Below, piece by piece: positions 24,513 through 33,159 of a stretch of 64,000 nt of DNA; position 1 is the first letter of the stretch; each line of letters starts with the position of its first letter. The position numbers and the translations under genes were made by a program. The notes under the pieces were generated by a model. The model worked only from the letters and a program-made list of their open reading frames with translations. It was not told the origin of the DNA and searched no databases. Origin of the DNA: Williamsia muralis (lineage in GTDB: Bacteria > Actinomycetota > Actinomycetes > Mycobacteriales > Mycobacteriaceae); the NCBI RefSeq assembly GCF_002735905.1, contig NZ_PEBD01000004.1, positions 992,001 to 1,056,000 of the forward strand, in the 5' to 3' direction.

Positions 24513-24832
24513 GGTTTCTCCTCGAAGAAAGTTAGGGGTGGTCGCGGACGCTCACCTGGATCGCGATCGAGCATCTGCTCGCGCCGCCCGGCTGCCTGAT
24601 GGGCCGGAACAATTACATGCAATCAGTAGTGTGTTGCGACGTTGTTACCGTTGGTTAAAACCGTAGGTATTGGTGCGAAAAAGGCTCAAAAAGCTAGATA
24701 ACCCACCCGAGAACAAGTTGATGTCATAAGAACGTAACTGGGTGCAACCCAACCGTCATGCATGTAATCCATCATTGTCGGTGTCAGTAAGGCCACTCGT
24801 TACATGTACGAGTCGATCGTATGGAGGCCGAG
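24513..24832. promoter_or_regulatory. Divergent regulatory region of the ABC importer locus
   Basis: A 320-bp gene-free, comparatively AT-rich stretch between the binding-protein and ATPase genes; it must hold both promoters. TTACATG occurs at 24613-24619 and 24800-24806, and its complement CATGTAA at 24761-24767. These repeated, spaced motifs look like binding sites of one regulator, plausibly the GntR/FCD protein encoded at 27620. Confidence 0.45.
24795..24813. promoter_or_regulatory. 19-bp dyad upstream of the ABC ATPase (probable operator)
   Basis: ACTCGT-TACATGT-ACGAGT: perfect 6-bp arms around a 7-bp centre that contains ACATGT, ending 19 bp before the ATPase start. Position and symmetry suit a repressor operator; it contains one of the three TTACATG motifs of this region. 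Confidence 0.5.
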
Positions 24833-25615
24833 ATGAGACTCGCGGACACAGTGCGCGACGCAGACGCGCGCAGGCTCACGAAGAACACGCAGATCGTCTT
24901 CTCCGATGTGGGCAAGCAGTTCGACACCGGGACGATTGCCGTGGAGGGAGTTGACCTCGAGGTGCGCCGCGGAGATTTCGTGGCGGTTGTCGGGCCGTCG
25001 GGCTGCGGGAAGTCCACGCTCCTGCGGATGGCAGCCGGTCTCGAGGCGCCGACCGCAGGATCGGTTGCAGTGGCTGATGATTCGGTCGGCTTCATCTTCC
25101 AGGAACCGACGTTGCTGCCGTGGCGAAGTGTTCGGGCGAATGTCGAGTTGTCGGCCGAGTTGCGTCGCGAGAATCGTGCCGCCGTCAAACGTCGTGCCGC
25201 GGAATCGATCTCCGCGGTGGGCTTGGAGCAGTTCGCGGATCAACTACCGAAAGCCCTTTCTGGTGGCATGAAGATGCGTGTGTCGTTGGCGCGGGCGTTG
25301 ACCCTGTCACCGGCCACGATGCTGCTCGACGAACCGTTCGGCGCACTCGACGAGATGACCCGGCTGGACATGCAGGTTGAACTCCAAAGGCTATACGCCG
25401 AAAGATACTTCACCGCCATGTTCATCACGCATTCGGTGTCCGAGGCGGTTTACCTCGCCAATCGGGTGGTGGTGATGACCGCACGACCTGGACGCATAGC
25501 CGCTCAGTTCGACATCGACTTTCCTTATCCGCGTAGCCCAGAGCTGCGATTCGACACCCGCTTCACCGACCACGTCTCCGAGATCTCGGCGACCCTGCAC
25601 AGGAGCAACCGATGA
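24833..25615 (+). CDS. ABC transporter ATP-binding protein (SsuB/TauB-like)
   Basis: A 260-residue ABC ATPase of the nitrate/taurine/sulfonate importer class. Walker A is GPSGCGKST, the Q loop follows in FIFQEPTLLPW, the signature is LSGGMKMR, Walker B is MLLDEPFGALDE and the switch His is in FITHSVSEAV. The ATG at 24833 has GGAGG 5 bp upstream; an ATG at 24821 in frame lacks one. Its stop overlaps the permease start by 4 bp. Powers import of the compound bound by the lipoprotein at 23346. Confidence 0.93.
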   Translation: MRLADTVRDADARRLTKNTQIVFSDVGKQFDTGTIAVEGVDLEVRRGDFVAVVGPSGCGKSTLLRMAAGLEAPTAGSVAVADDSVGFIFQEPTLLPWRSVRANVELSAELRRENRAAVKRRAAESISAVGLEQFADQLPKALSGGMKMRVSLARALTLSPATMLLDEPFGALDEMTRLDMQVELQRLYAERYFTAMFITHSVSEAVYLANRVVVMTARPGRIAAQFDIDFPYPRSPELRFDTRFTDHVSEISATLHRSNR

Positions 25616-26496
25616 CCCAGCTCGATGTCACGCTCGCCCGGCCGGGAAGGACATATACGGCAACGGCACGGCCGGGCGCGCCGTCCGGTCGCCTGTCCAG
25701 GCGGCGGATCCGCACGGCGACAGCCGTTGTGCTCGGCCCCCTGCTGTCGCTGCTCGGCGCTCTGGTGTTGTGGTCGATGGTCAGCTACTGGGTGCTCTCG
25801 CCGGAGCGGAGATTCCTGTTACCGCCACCGGGCGATGTGCTGAGGAACTCCCTGATGGACTGGACGCACCTGCGGCCCATGCTCGAAGCGCTCGCGGTGA
25901 CGGCGCAGGTCGCGATGGTCGGATTCCTGGTGGCGGTTGTGGTGGGTGTCGGCACCGGAGTCCTGATGAGTCAGGCCAAGTGGATCGAGCGCATCATCTA
26001 CCCCTACGCCGTGGTGATCCAGGTGATCCCCATCCTCGCCATCGTTCCGCTCATCGGTTTGTGGTTCGGATACGGGATGATGTCGCGCACCCTGGTCTGT
26101 GTGCTGATCGCCGCCTTCCCGATCATCACCAACACCCACTTCGGGATAAGGTCGGTCGACCGCGGACTGCACGAGCTCTTTGCGCTCTCTCGTGCATCAC
26201 GGTGGGACCGGTTGGTCAAACTCGAACTGCGGGCCGCACTTCCGGCCATTCTGACCGGTGTGCGCACCGCGTCCGGACTCGTCGTGGTCGGCGCGATCAT
26301 CGGGGACATGTTCTTCGCCAAGGGGCAGCCGGGAATCGGCACACTGCTCGACGTCTACCGCGGTCGCCTGCAGTCCGATGACCTGATCGCCGCCATCGTG
26401 CTCGCATCGATCTTCGGGGTCGCGGTGTTCGGAGTCATGGGAATCCTGTCGAAGCTCGCAGTCGGCAGCTGGCACGAGTCAGGGCGTGACTCGTGA
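25612..26496 (+). CDS. ABC transporter permease (SsuC/TauC-like)
   Basis: A 294-residue BPD_transp_1 permease with about six helices. The cytoplasmic EAA loop is visible as LFALSRASRWDRLVKLELRAALP (key residues A, G-like turn and P) at about residue 185. The N-terminal 35 residues are polar. Coupled to the ATPase upstream; the stop lies 53 bp before oxygenase 2. Confidence 0.92.
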   Translation: MTQLDVTLARPGRTYTATARPGAPSGRLSRRRIRTATAVVLGPLLSLLGALVLWSMVSYWVLSPERRFLLPPPGDVLRNSLMDWTHLRPMLEALAVTAQVAMVGFLVAVVVGVGTGVLMSQAKWIERIIYPYAVVIQVIPILAIVPLIGLWFGYGMMSRTLVCVLIAAFPIITNTHFGIRSVDRGLHELFALSRASRWDRLVKLELRAALPAILTGVRTASGLVVVGAIIGDMFFAKGQPGIGTLLDVYRGRLQSDDLIAAIVLASIFGVAVFGVMGILSKLAVGSWHESGRDS

Positions 26497-26549
26497 ACGG
26501 TCGGTACCCGAAGACCACAGAGAATCGATCATCGACGAAGGAGCATTTC

Positions 26550-27605
26550 ATGGCCGGCACACAGTTCGAGGTACCCACCATCGACATCAGCCCGTATCGC
26601 GGCGATGAACGACGAATTGATCTGTCGGCGCGGGCCGAGGTCGCGGCCGCGCTCGACCGTGCCTGCCGCGATGTGGGTTTCGTCCAGATCGTCGGTCACG
26701 GTATCGGCTCCGACACCATCGCGGGACTCGCCGACGCGCTCGATGAGTTCTTCGGGCTACCCCTGGAGGTGAAGAAGCAGTACCGACGCGAGCCGGCGAC
26801 CAATCGTGGCTACTCGGCGCCCAAGTCGGAGTCGCTCAGCATGAGCCTGGGCATTCCGACGGCGGGACAGATGAACGACTTCTACGAGGCATACACGGTG
26901 GGTACCGAAGCGACCGACTTCACGCCCCTCGAGGTGCCCGAGGCCAGTTACGCTCACAACAACTGGCCCGACGCCGCACCGGGATTCTCCCCGGCGGTGC
27001 AGGCGTACTTCGCTGAGGCTCAGGCGCTCTCGCGAGTCCTGATGCAAGCCTTCACCGATGCGCTGGGTCTGTCGCCGGGGTACTTCGACTCCATGATCGA
27101 CCATCCGATCGAGGCGATGAAGATGAACAACTACGCGCTGCCCGAAGGAGACACCGAGTTCACCGGGGACCTGACCGGGATGGGGGCGCACACCGATTTC
27201 GGAATCCTGACGGTCCTGTGGGCCGATCGCGTTCCCGGTCTCCAGGTACTGGACCGCGAGGGACGCTGGCACGATGTCCAGCCGGCCGAAGGCGCTTTGC
27301 TGATCAATCTGGGAGATGCGATGGCGCGTTGGACCAACGACCGCTGGATGTCGACCATCCATCGCGTCGACCCTCCGGTGGTCGACGGCCAGATCATTCG
27401 GCGCCGTTCGGCGGCGTTCTTCTTCGACGGCAATCACGACGCGGTCATCGAAGCTCTTCCCGGGACGCTGGCAGAGGGCGAAACGGGCTACCCTCCGATG
27501 ACGATTGCCGAGAACATCGCCATGAAGGTTGCCGGCCTGCGCACCGGTGTGGCACCTGCGACGCAACTTCGCGAGGCCACGCGGGTTACCGCGGCCGAGA
27601 AGTAG
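26550..27605 (+). CDS. Isopenicillin-N-synthase-family 2OG-Fe(II) oxygenase 2
   Basis: A 351-residue IPNS-like oxygenase. DIOX_N contains VGFVQIVGHGIG, iron ligands are in GAHTDFGILTVLW (HxD) and STIHRVDPP (distal His), and the 2OG Arg-x-Ser is RRRSAAFFF. It is only moderately similar to oxygenase 1 of the locus, so they likely perform different steps. The ATG at 26550 follows GAAGGAG; the frame is open from 26493 but without resemblance. Co-directional with the importer genes upstream and 14 bp before the GntR regulator. Confidence 0.88.
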   Translation: MAGTQFEVPTIDISPYRGDERRIDLSARAEVAAALDRACRDVGFVQIVGHGIGSDTIAGLADALDEFFGLPLEVKKQYRREPATNRGYSAPKSESLSMSLGIPTAGQMNDFYEAYTVGTEATDFTPLEVPEASYAHNNWPDAAPGFSPAVQAYFAEAQALSRVLMQAFTDALGLSPGYFDSMIDHPIEAMKMNNYALPEGDTEFTGDLTGMGAHTDFGILTVLWADRVPGLQVLDREGRWHDVQPAEGALLINLGDAMARWTNDRWMSTIHRVDPPVVDGQIIRRRSAAFFFDGNHDAVIEALPGTLAEGETGYPPMTIAENIAMKVAGLRTGVAPATQLREATRVTAAEK

Positions 27606-27619
27606 GGAGGGGAGCAGAG

Positions 27620-28264
27620 GTGACGGCATCCGAGCGTGCCCTTCTCACCGACTCGGTGCACGACTCACTGCAGGAGATGATCTTCTCCGGCGAGTTGGAG
27701 TCGGGGAGCCCGTTGAGTGTGCCTGCCTTGGCCGCCCGGCTGAAAGTGAGCCGGACTCCGGTCCGAGAGGCGGTGCAGCAGCTCATCTACGAAGGTCTTG
27801 CGTCTCATACGCGCAACGCGGGCGCCCGGGTGGCCTCACTCGATGCCCAGACGCTCAAGTCCGTGTTCGAGGTCCGGGAGGTTCTGGACGGGCTCGCGGC
27901 GTACAACGCCACCCTCACCGCCACACACGAGACGGTGGCGCACCTGCGCAAGATGGTCGAGGTGCAGCGTGAATTGCTCGAGGATCCGGCCGACTCCCGG
28001 CGGGACGCCACCCTCGACCTCCAATTCCATACCCTCATCCGTGAGACGGCGAACAATCGGCCACTGGGCGAAGCGCTTTCGCGGCTCGATGGCCAGTCGC
28101 ACCTCTTCCGGTCCGACGTGTGGACCGCCGACCTCAATCGCCGTCTCGCGGTGACCGAGCACGAACGGATCGTCGCGGCGATCGAAGCAGGAGACGCCGA
28201 AGGTGCCCGCACCGCCGCATGCGCCCATGTGGCCGGGGTGTTCGTGCGTACCCAGCGGGTGTGA
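27620..28264 (+). CDS. GntR family regulator with FCD domain
   Basis: A 214-residue regulator. Residues about 8-70 form the winged helix (LKVSRTPVREAVQQLIYEGL is the recognition part), and residues about 78-210 form the all-helical FCD ligand domain with metal-site-type residues D (EFHTL-like DLQFHTLIRETANN) and two later His. Such proteins repress catabolic operons until a small carboxylate or related ligand binds. GTG at 27620 has GGGAGCAGAG ahead. Sits within the importer/oxygenase/amidohydrolase operon and is its likely local controller. Confidence 0.88.
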   Translation: MTASERALLTDSVHDSLQEMIFSGELESGSPLSVPALAARLKVSRTPVREAVQQLIYEGLASHTRNAGARVASLDAQTLKSVFEVREVLDGLAAYNATLTATHETVAHLRKMVEVQRELLEDPADSRRDATLDLQFHTLIRETANNRPLGEALSRLDGQSHLFRSDVWTADLNRRLAVTEHERIVAAIEAGDAEGARTAACAHVAGVFVRTQRV

Positions 28265-28316
28265 CAGGCGCCCCCGCATCACTCCCCGCTTCATCTGCAG
28301 ATCAGAAGGTCGAACA

Positions 28317-29567
28317 ATGAATCTCTCTTTGCCGCAATCGCTCTCGCAGCTGCGCGGCGCCGTGCTCGCCGACCGATCCGTGGTCGATGTCGACATCTCG
28401 AAAGTCGATGGTCACGCGGTCGTGACGGCTGTGCGGCCTACAGATGAGCGGCCGGTTGCTCCAGACCGAGCCGACGTACTCGACCTTCGTGGGTACGTTC
28501 TGCTCACCGCACCTGCCGAGCCTCATGCGCATCTGGACAAGGCACTGTCGTGGGATGTGTTGCGGCCGCCCCTCGGCGACCTGCACGATGCGATCGCGAA
28601 CTGGAAAGAAGGCAGCGCGGGTCTCGACGAGGAGTCATTCCGGACGCGCGCGCGAACGGCCGCTCTGGCCCTGCTGCGCAACGGCACCACCGCTGTCCGG
28701 TCGCATGTCGACATCCTGCTCGGCCCCGACCCCCTCCGAGGTATCCGGGCCATCGACCGGGTTCGCAGAGAGCTCGACGGGGTGATGGACATCGAGATCG
28801 TTGCGTTGAGCAAGGTGTACGCCACCGACGAACTGGTGCATCAGGCACTCGACGCAGGCGCCGACCTCGTGGGCGGCTCACCGCACAGTGCGCCGGACCC
28901 GCTGGGCGACCTGGACCGCCTGCTGGCGATCGCCGAGGCCAGGGGAGTGGGCGTGGACCTGCACACAGACGAGTTCCTGGAGGGCGATCACCACACCATC
29001 GGGGCATTTGCCGAACGCGTGGCGACGTGGCCGGCGGGCCGGATCCGCACCGCCGGACACTGCACCCGGCTCGGCACGATGAGCAGAACAGAACTCGCAG
29101 GACTGTTGCCGCTCATCGCCTCGAGCGGCATCGGGGTGGTGGCCAACCCGATCACCAATCTGTATCTGCAGGGCCGAGGACACCCGGTCTCGACTCCGCG
29201 GGGCATCACCGCCATCGAACCGCTGCGAGAAGCGGGCATCCGGGTGGCGGCCGGTGCCGACAACGTGCGGGACGCGTTCAACCCGGTCGGGCGCAGCGAC
29301 GCACTCGAAACCGCGATGCTGGCCATCACGGCAGGACACGTGCATCCCGACGTGGCGTTGTCGATGGTCACCCACGATGCTCGGGCCGTGATGGGGCTGC
29401 CCGAGGCGGGCCCACGTGTGGGGGCGCGTGCAGAGTTCCTGGCCGTCCGTGGAACGAGTGTGCTCGACGTGATCGCCAACGCCCCTGCGGATCGGGTGGT
29501 GATCCACGACGGCATGCTGGTGTCGGTGAGTGAAACCCGAACCCAGATGGCCATCGCCGCGAGCTGA
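28317..29567 (+). CDS. Cytosine-deaminase-like amidohydrolase
   Basis: A 416-residue metal-dependent amidohydrolase. Motifs: the HxH metal pair in EPHAHLDKAL (about residue 65), SHVDI, HTDEFLEGDHHT, TAGHCTRLG, and the metal Asp in GADNVRDAFNPVG. The order and the ADN-x2-DxFxP ending resemble the cytosine deaminase / N-isopropylammelide hydrolase branch, which hydrolyse amino groups on N-heterocycles. The substrate here is unproven. The ATG at 28317 has AGAAGG upstream. It is the last gene of the operon with the GntR regulator, oxygenase 2 and the importer. Confidence 0.85.
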   Translation: MNLSLPQSLSQLRGAVLADRSVVDVDISKVDGHAVVTAVRPTDERPVAPDRADVLDLRGYVLLTAPAEPHAHLDKALSWDVLRPPLGDLHDAIANWKEGSAGLDEESFRTRARTAALALLRNGTTAVRSHVDILLGPDPLRGIRAIDRVRRELDGVMDIEIVALSKVYATDELVHQALDAGADLVGGSPHSAPDPLGDLDRLLAIAEARGVGVDLHTDEFLEGDHHTIGAFAERVATWPAGRIRTAGHCTRLGTMSRTELAGLLPLIASSGIGVVANPITNLYLQGRGHPVSTPRGITAIEPLREAGIRVAAGADNVRDAFNPVGRSDALETAMLAITAGHVHPDVALSMVTHDARAVMGLPEAGPRVGARAEFLAVRGTSVLDVIANAPADRVVIHDGMLVSVSETRTQMAIAAS

Positions 29568-29589
29568 GTGCGGTTCGCTCCTGGCCAGT

Positions 29590-29649
29590 TCCTCCGGTTG
29601 CGCGCACGCCCTCCGACTTCAACCGGAGGATCTGGCTGCAGTCGGAGGG
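29590..29649. promoter_or_regulatory. Two interleaved inverted repeats
   Basis: First pair TCCTCCGGTTG (29590-29600) / CAACCGGAGGA (29620-29630), perfect 11-bp arms. Second pair CCCTCCGACT (29609-29618) / AGTCGGAGGG (29640-29649), perfect 10-bp arms. The left arm of each lies before the right arm of the other, so as RNA they can form a pseudoknot or two exclusive hairpins. As DNA, the four arms share CTCCG/CGGAG and could be operator sites. Located 22 bp after the amidohydrolase and 94 bp before the MFS gene. Confidence 0.55.
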
Positions 29650-29743
29650 TATGGACTCAGCGGGCCCAGTGGAAGATCGTGAGCCTTGCTGACGTTGAGG
29701 TGCCCGTGCGTACCGCGAGACTCACCAACCGAAGGGCTCTGCC

Positions 29744-30973
29744 ATGACTGCTGCTGGTGCCGGAGTCGACACCCACACCGGACAACCGGTGCCGGGCCGA
29801 GCGCTACGGCTGATCGCCTTCCCCGCGGCGGTGTATTCGTTCGCGGTGGTCATGATGGGCACCACGTTGCCGACCCCGCTCTACCCCGAATACCAGCGGG
29901 AGTTCGGTTTCGGCAGCTTGATGACCACAATCATCTTCGCGACGTATGCGGTCGGGGTCATCGCTGCGCTCATCGGGGTGGGACAGTTCTCGGACACGAT
30001 CGGCCGCCGCCCGATGCTCTTCGCGGGCGTGGCCCTGTCACTGGCAAGCGCGATCTTGTTCCTGATCGGCGGCAGTGTCGAGATCTTGTTCGTCGGGCGC
30101 CTGGTCTCGGGATTCTCCGCGGGCATCTTCACCAGCACGGCAACCGTCGCGGTCATCGAGGCTGCACCTGCGGCTCGACGCCGGATGGCACCGGCGATCG
30201 CCACCGCCGCCAACATCGGCGGCTTGGGCCTGGGTCCTCTGGTCGCCGGCGTGGTCACCGAGTTCGCGCCGTATCCGACACGGACGGTTTTTGTGGTGCA
30301 TGCCCTCCTGCTCGTGATCGCCGGTGCGGGCCTCCTCACCGTTCCCGAGACGGTGAAGGTGCGCAAAGGGGCTAGGCCGACTCTGCAGCGGATCAGTGTG
30401 CCGCCCTCGGTTCGCGGGATCTTCCCGCAGGCGGTGGTCGGTGCGGTAGCCGGGTTTGCGGTGTGCGGGCTGTTCACCGCGGTCGCCCCCAACTTCATGA
30501 CCAAGGTCCTGGACATCTCGTCACCCACGATCACCGGGCTGGTGGTCTTTGTCCTCTTCGCGGCCTCGGCTGCCACACAGATCGTGTTGTCGAATGCGCC
30601 GGTCCGCCCATCGCTCGTCGCCGGATACATCTCACTCACCGTGGGTATGGCCGTGTTGATCGTGAGTTTGGCGGCCGCGTCATTGGCGGGACTGATCGTC
30701 GGCGCCGTGATCTCCGGGGCGAGTCAAGGTCTGTTGTTCAGCAAGGGGATCGCGGCCATCGCCGCCCGGGTGGAGCCCGAACGCAAGGCCGATGCCACGT
30801 CCGCCTACTTTGTCGTTGCCTACCTTGCCATCTCGGTGCCGATCATCGCAGACGGCTTCGCCGCGCAGGCGTGGACGCTGACCACCGCCGGTGTGGTGTT
30901 CGCCTCGGTCATCGCCGTGATGGCTGTGGGCGGGCTGATCGCCCTGCTGATGCGCCCGCGCGACGCGATCTGA
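29744..30973 (+). CDS. MFS transporter
   Basis: A 409-residue major facilitator with twelve predicted helices. The loop 2-3 motif is GVGQFSDTIGRRPMLFAG, the usual G-x3-D-x-x-GRR-x form. It belongs to the general drug-resistance/sugar-exporter-like MFS branch; the cargo is unknown. The ATG at 29744 follows GAAGGG. It begins 94 bp after the interleaved repeats and is separate from the amidohydrolase operon by spacing; its stop is 6 bp from the convergent PLP enzyme. Confidence 0.88.
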   Translation: MTAAGAGVDTHTGQPVPGRALRLIAFPAAVYSFAVVMMGTTLPTPLYPEYQREFGFGSLMTTIIFATYAVGVIAALIGVGQFSDTIGRRPMLFAGVALSLASAILFLIGGSVEILFVGRLVSGFSAGIFTSTATVAVIEAAPAARRRMAPAIATAANIGGLGLGPLVAGVVTEFAPYPTRTVFVVHALLLVIAGAGLLTVPETVKVRKGARPTLQRISVPPSVRGIFPQAVVGAVAGFAVCGLFTAVAPNFMTKVLDISSPTITGLVVFVLFAASAATQIVLSNAPVRPSLVAGYISLTVGMAVLIVSLAAASLAGLIVGAVISGASQGLLFSKGIAAIAARVEPERKADATSAYFVVAYLAISVPIIADGFAAQAWTLTTAGVVFASVIAVMAVGGLIALLMRPRDAI

Positions 30974-30979
30974 CGGGCG

Positions 30980-32182
30980 TCAGCCGAAGGTGTCGTCCAG
31001 GGCCGCGGACAGGTCGGCGATGATGTCGGCGGGATCCTCGAGTCCGATGGAGAAACGCAGGTGCCCCCACTCGCGGAACTCGTTCGGGTAGTTCGCGACT
31101 CGCGCGCCTTCGGTGCCGACGTGCACGATGAGTGATTCGTCGTGTCCGAGCGAGACCGCCGAGGTGATCATCCTCAGGTTCGCGACAAAACGGTTCTGGG
31201 TGTCGGGATCCCCGCGGACGGCAAACGCCATCATCGCTCCGTGACCTCGACCGCCGAACTGGCGAGACGCCAACTCATGCTGGGGGTGTGAGGCCAGTCC
31301 CGGATAGGCGACATAGGCCACCCGGTCGTCGGTGTCGAGGAAATGGGCCACCTGCTCGGCCGAGCTGAGATGTCGGGACAGCCTCAACGGCAGCGTGATC
31401 GAACCGCGGCTGATCAACCACGCATTGAACGGCGAGATCACACCTCCGACATCGACCATGGCGTGAGATTTGATGGGATCGATCAGGCTGCGTGCGCCCA
31501 CCACGGCACCGCCCATCGCATCCCCGTGCCCGTTGTAGTACTTCGTCAGTGAATGCACCACCAGGTCGGCCCCGTCGGCGAGGGGCCGATACAGCGGGGG
31601 CGGGGTGAATGTGGAGTCGACGACGAGCAACGCCCCGCCTCCGTGCGCGATGGCGGCGACCGCGGCGATGTCGGTGACCTTGGTGGTCGGGTTCGCGATG
31701 GCCTCGACATGCACCAGACGAGTGGTCGGGCGCATGGCCTCTTCGACCGCTTGCGGATCGGATGCGTCGACGAAGGTGGCCTCGATACCGTATTTGACGG
31801 GGAGCAACTCGGTGAACAGCTTCCACGTCGCCTCGTAGGTGACATCGGCGACCACCACATGGTCACCGGTGTTGAGATACGTGAAGAAGACCGCGTGCAG
31901 TGCGGCAACCCCCGAGGCCAGGGCGACTGCGTCTTCCGCCTCTTCGAGCGCCGCCAACTTCTTCTGCAGCGCAATCTGATTGGCGCCCGAGTTGCGGGTG
32001 TACAGCGGGATGTCGGTTCCGGACCAGCTGACGTTCGACGGGTCGTCGGGCAGGGCGTATGAGTTGGCCATCACGATCGGCGTGCGTACGGTGCCGGAGC
32101 CCTCGTCCACAGCGTTACCGGCGTGCACCGCGCGGCTGTCGAAGGACAGGGTGGACGGGTCGTCGTTGTCGGGGCGGCTCAT
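30980..32182 (-). CDS. Cys/Met metabolism PLP-dependent enzyme (cystathionine gamma-synthase/lyase type)
   Basis: A 400-residue fold-type I PLP enzyme of the MetB/MetC/MetZ family. The PLP-Lys is in HSLTKYYNGHGD (about residue 213), the PLP Asp in VVDSTFTPPPLYRP, and ALASGVAALHAV holds the phosphate-binding loop. The C-terminus with MITSAVSLGHDESLI is typical for cystathionine gamma-synthase, gamma-lyase or methionine gamma-lyase. Exact reaction is undecidable from sequence. Convergent with the MFS gene. Confidence 0.88.
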   Translation of the reverse strand: MSRPDNDDPSTLSFDSRAVHAGNAVDEGSGTVRTPIVMANSYALPDDPSNVSWSGTDIPLYTRNSGANQIALQKKLAALEEAEDAVALASGVAALHAVFFTYLNTGDHVVVADVTYEATWKLFTELLPVKYGIEATFVDASDPQAVEEAMRPTTRLVHVEAIANPTTKVTDIAAVAAIAHGGGALLVVDSTFTPPPLYRPLADGADLVVHSLTKYYNGHGDAMGGAVVGARSLIDPIKSHAMVDVGGVISPFNAWLISRGSITLPLRLSRHLSSAEQVAHFLDTDDRVAYVAYPGLASHPQHELASRQFGGRGHGAMMAFAVRGDPDTQNRFVANLRMITSAVSLGHDESLIVHVGTEGARVANYPNEFREWGHLRFSIGLEDPADIIADLSAALDDTFG

Positions 32183-32210
32183 CGGCTCAGATTACGACGC
32201 GGGCTCGACG

Positions 32211-33068
32211 TCAGGGAAGTAGGTTCATCCGTCGCGCCGCGACCACTGCTTCGTGCCGGGTGTGGGCATCCAGTTTGCGCATGGCACTACGCAGATAGCT
32301 TTTCACCGTCTCGGGGCGTAACGACAGCCGGTTGGCCACATCGATGTTCGTACCGCCGAGAGATATCGCAGAGAGGACGTCGACCTCGCGGGGGGCCAGT
32401 GCCACATCGCCCGGGGTGTCCATGTCTGAGTTGATGATTCGGGCAAGGCGTTCGGACATGTCTCGCAGCCGGGTGCCCGCGCGGTTGTCGAGCGTCGCGC
32501 CCAACTGGCGCAACTCGGCGTGGATGCTCCGGAGTTCTTCTGTGACAACAGGATCGGTGTGTTGCGGGATGGCGGCGACCGCGGTCATCATCGCCACACG
32601 TCGATCCACCTCGTCGCGGATGGCGATCTCGGCCGCAAGTCGTCGACAGGCCTCTACCACCGCGTCCGCGGTGCGCCCCCCAATGGGTGCGGCGTCACGC
32701 CGAGCTGCGTACAGGACGGCGCGCGGATGGTTGTCCACCACCACGGGCACGGCCAGCACCGATCGCAGACCTTCGCCCAGAACCGGCCGGTCGTAGTGGT
32801 GGGTGATGGCGGAGGCGTTGCGGTAGTCCGAGACCGACGCCGGACGCAGCCGGTCGACCACACGGCCGCCCAGCCCCGAGGACGAACTCACCGCCAGACC
32901 CCGCAGCCCGTTGGTTCGGGTGCCGACGAACTCGCTGAGGATCAGGGTGCCCGCGTGGACCTCACCGCCGAACAGCACCGGCGTCTCCGACCGCGTCGCC
33001 ACCTGACGCATCTCGCTGCGCAGAGCGTCGGTGTCGCGCGGACGGAGTACGGGGGACGAGCTGGTCAT
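32211..33068 (-). CDS. GAF and LuxR-type HTH transcriptional regulator
   Basis: A 285-residue regulator. Residues about 25-150 resemble a GAF sensor (FVGTRTNGLRGLAV, GLGGRVVDRLRPASVSDY, SVLAVPVVVDNHPRAVLYAA). Residues about 222-280 are a LuxR/FixJ HTH (LAPREVDVLSAISLGGTNIDVANRLSLRPETVKSYLRSAMRKL, key residues ETVKSY). It is divergent from an acyl-CoA synthetase 91 bp away and most likely controls it. Confidence 0.87.
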   Translation of the reverse strand: MTSSSPVLRPRDTDALRSEMRQVATRSETPVLFGGEVHAGTLILSEFVGTRTNGLRGLAVSSSSGLGGRVVDRLRPASVSDYRNASAITHHYDRPVLGEGLRSVLAVPVVVDNHPRAVLYAARRDAAPIGGRTADAVVEACRRLAAEIAIRDEVDRRVAMMTAVAAIPQHTDPVVTEELRSIHAELRQLGATLDNRAGTRLRDMSERLARIINSDMDTPGDVALAPREVDVLSAISLGGTNIDVANRLSLRPETVKSYLRSAMRKLDAHTRHEAVVAARRMNLLP

Positions 33069-33159
33069 GTGTCACCCCTTTTCGGGGGTAGCGGGCGGAC
33101 AAGTGTGACCTGGATCCTACTCGTGTGTGGAACGAGCAAGCGAGAAGAGGACTCCGCAG

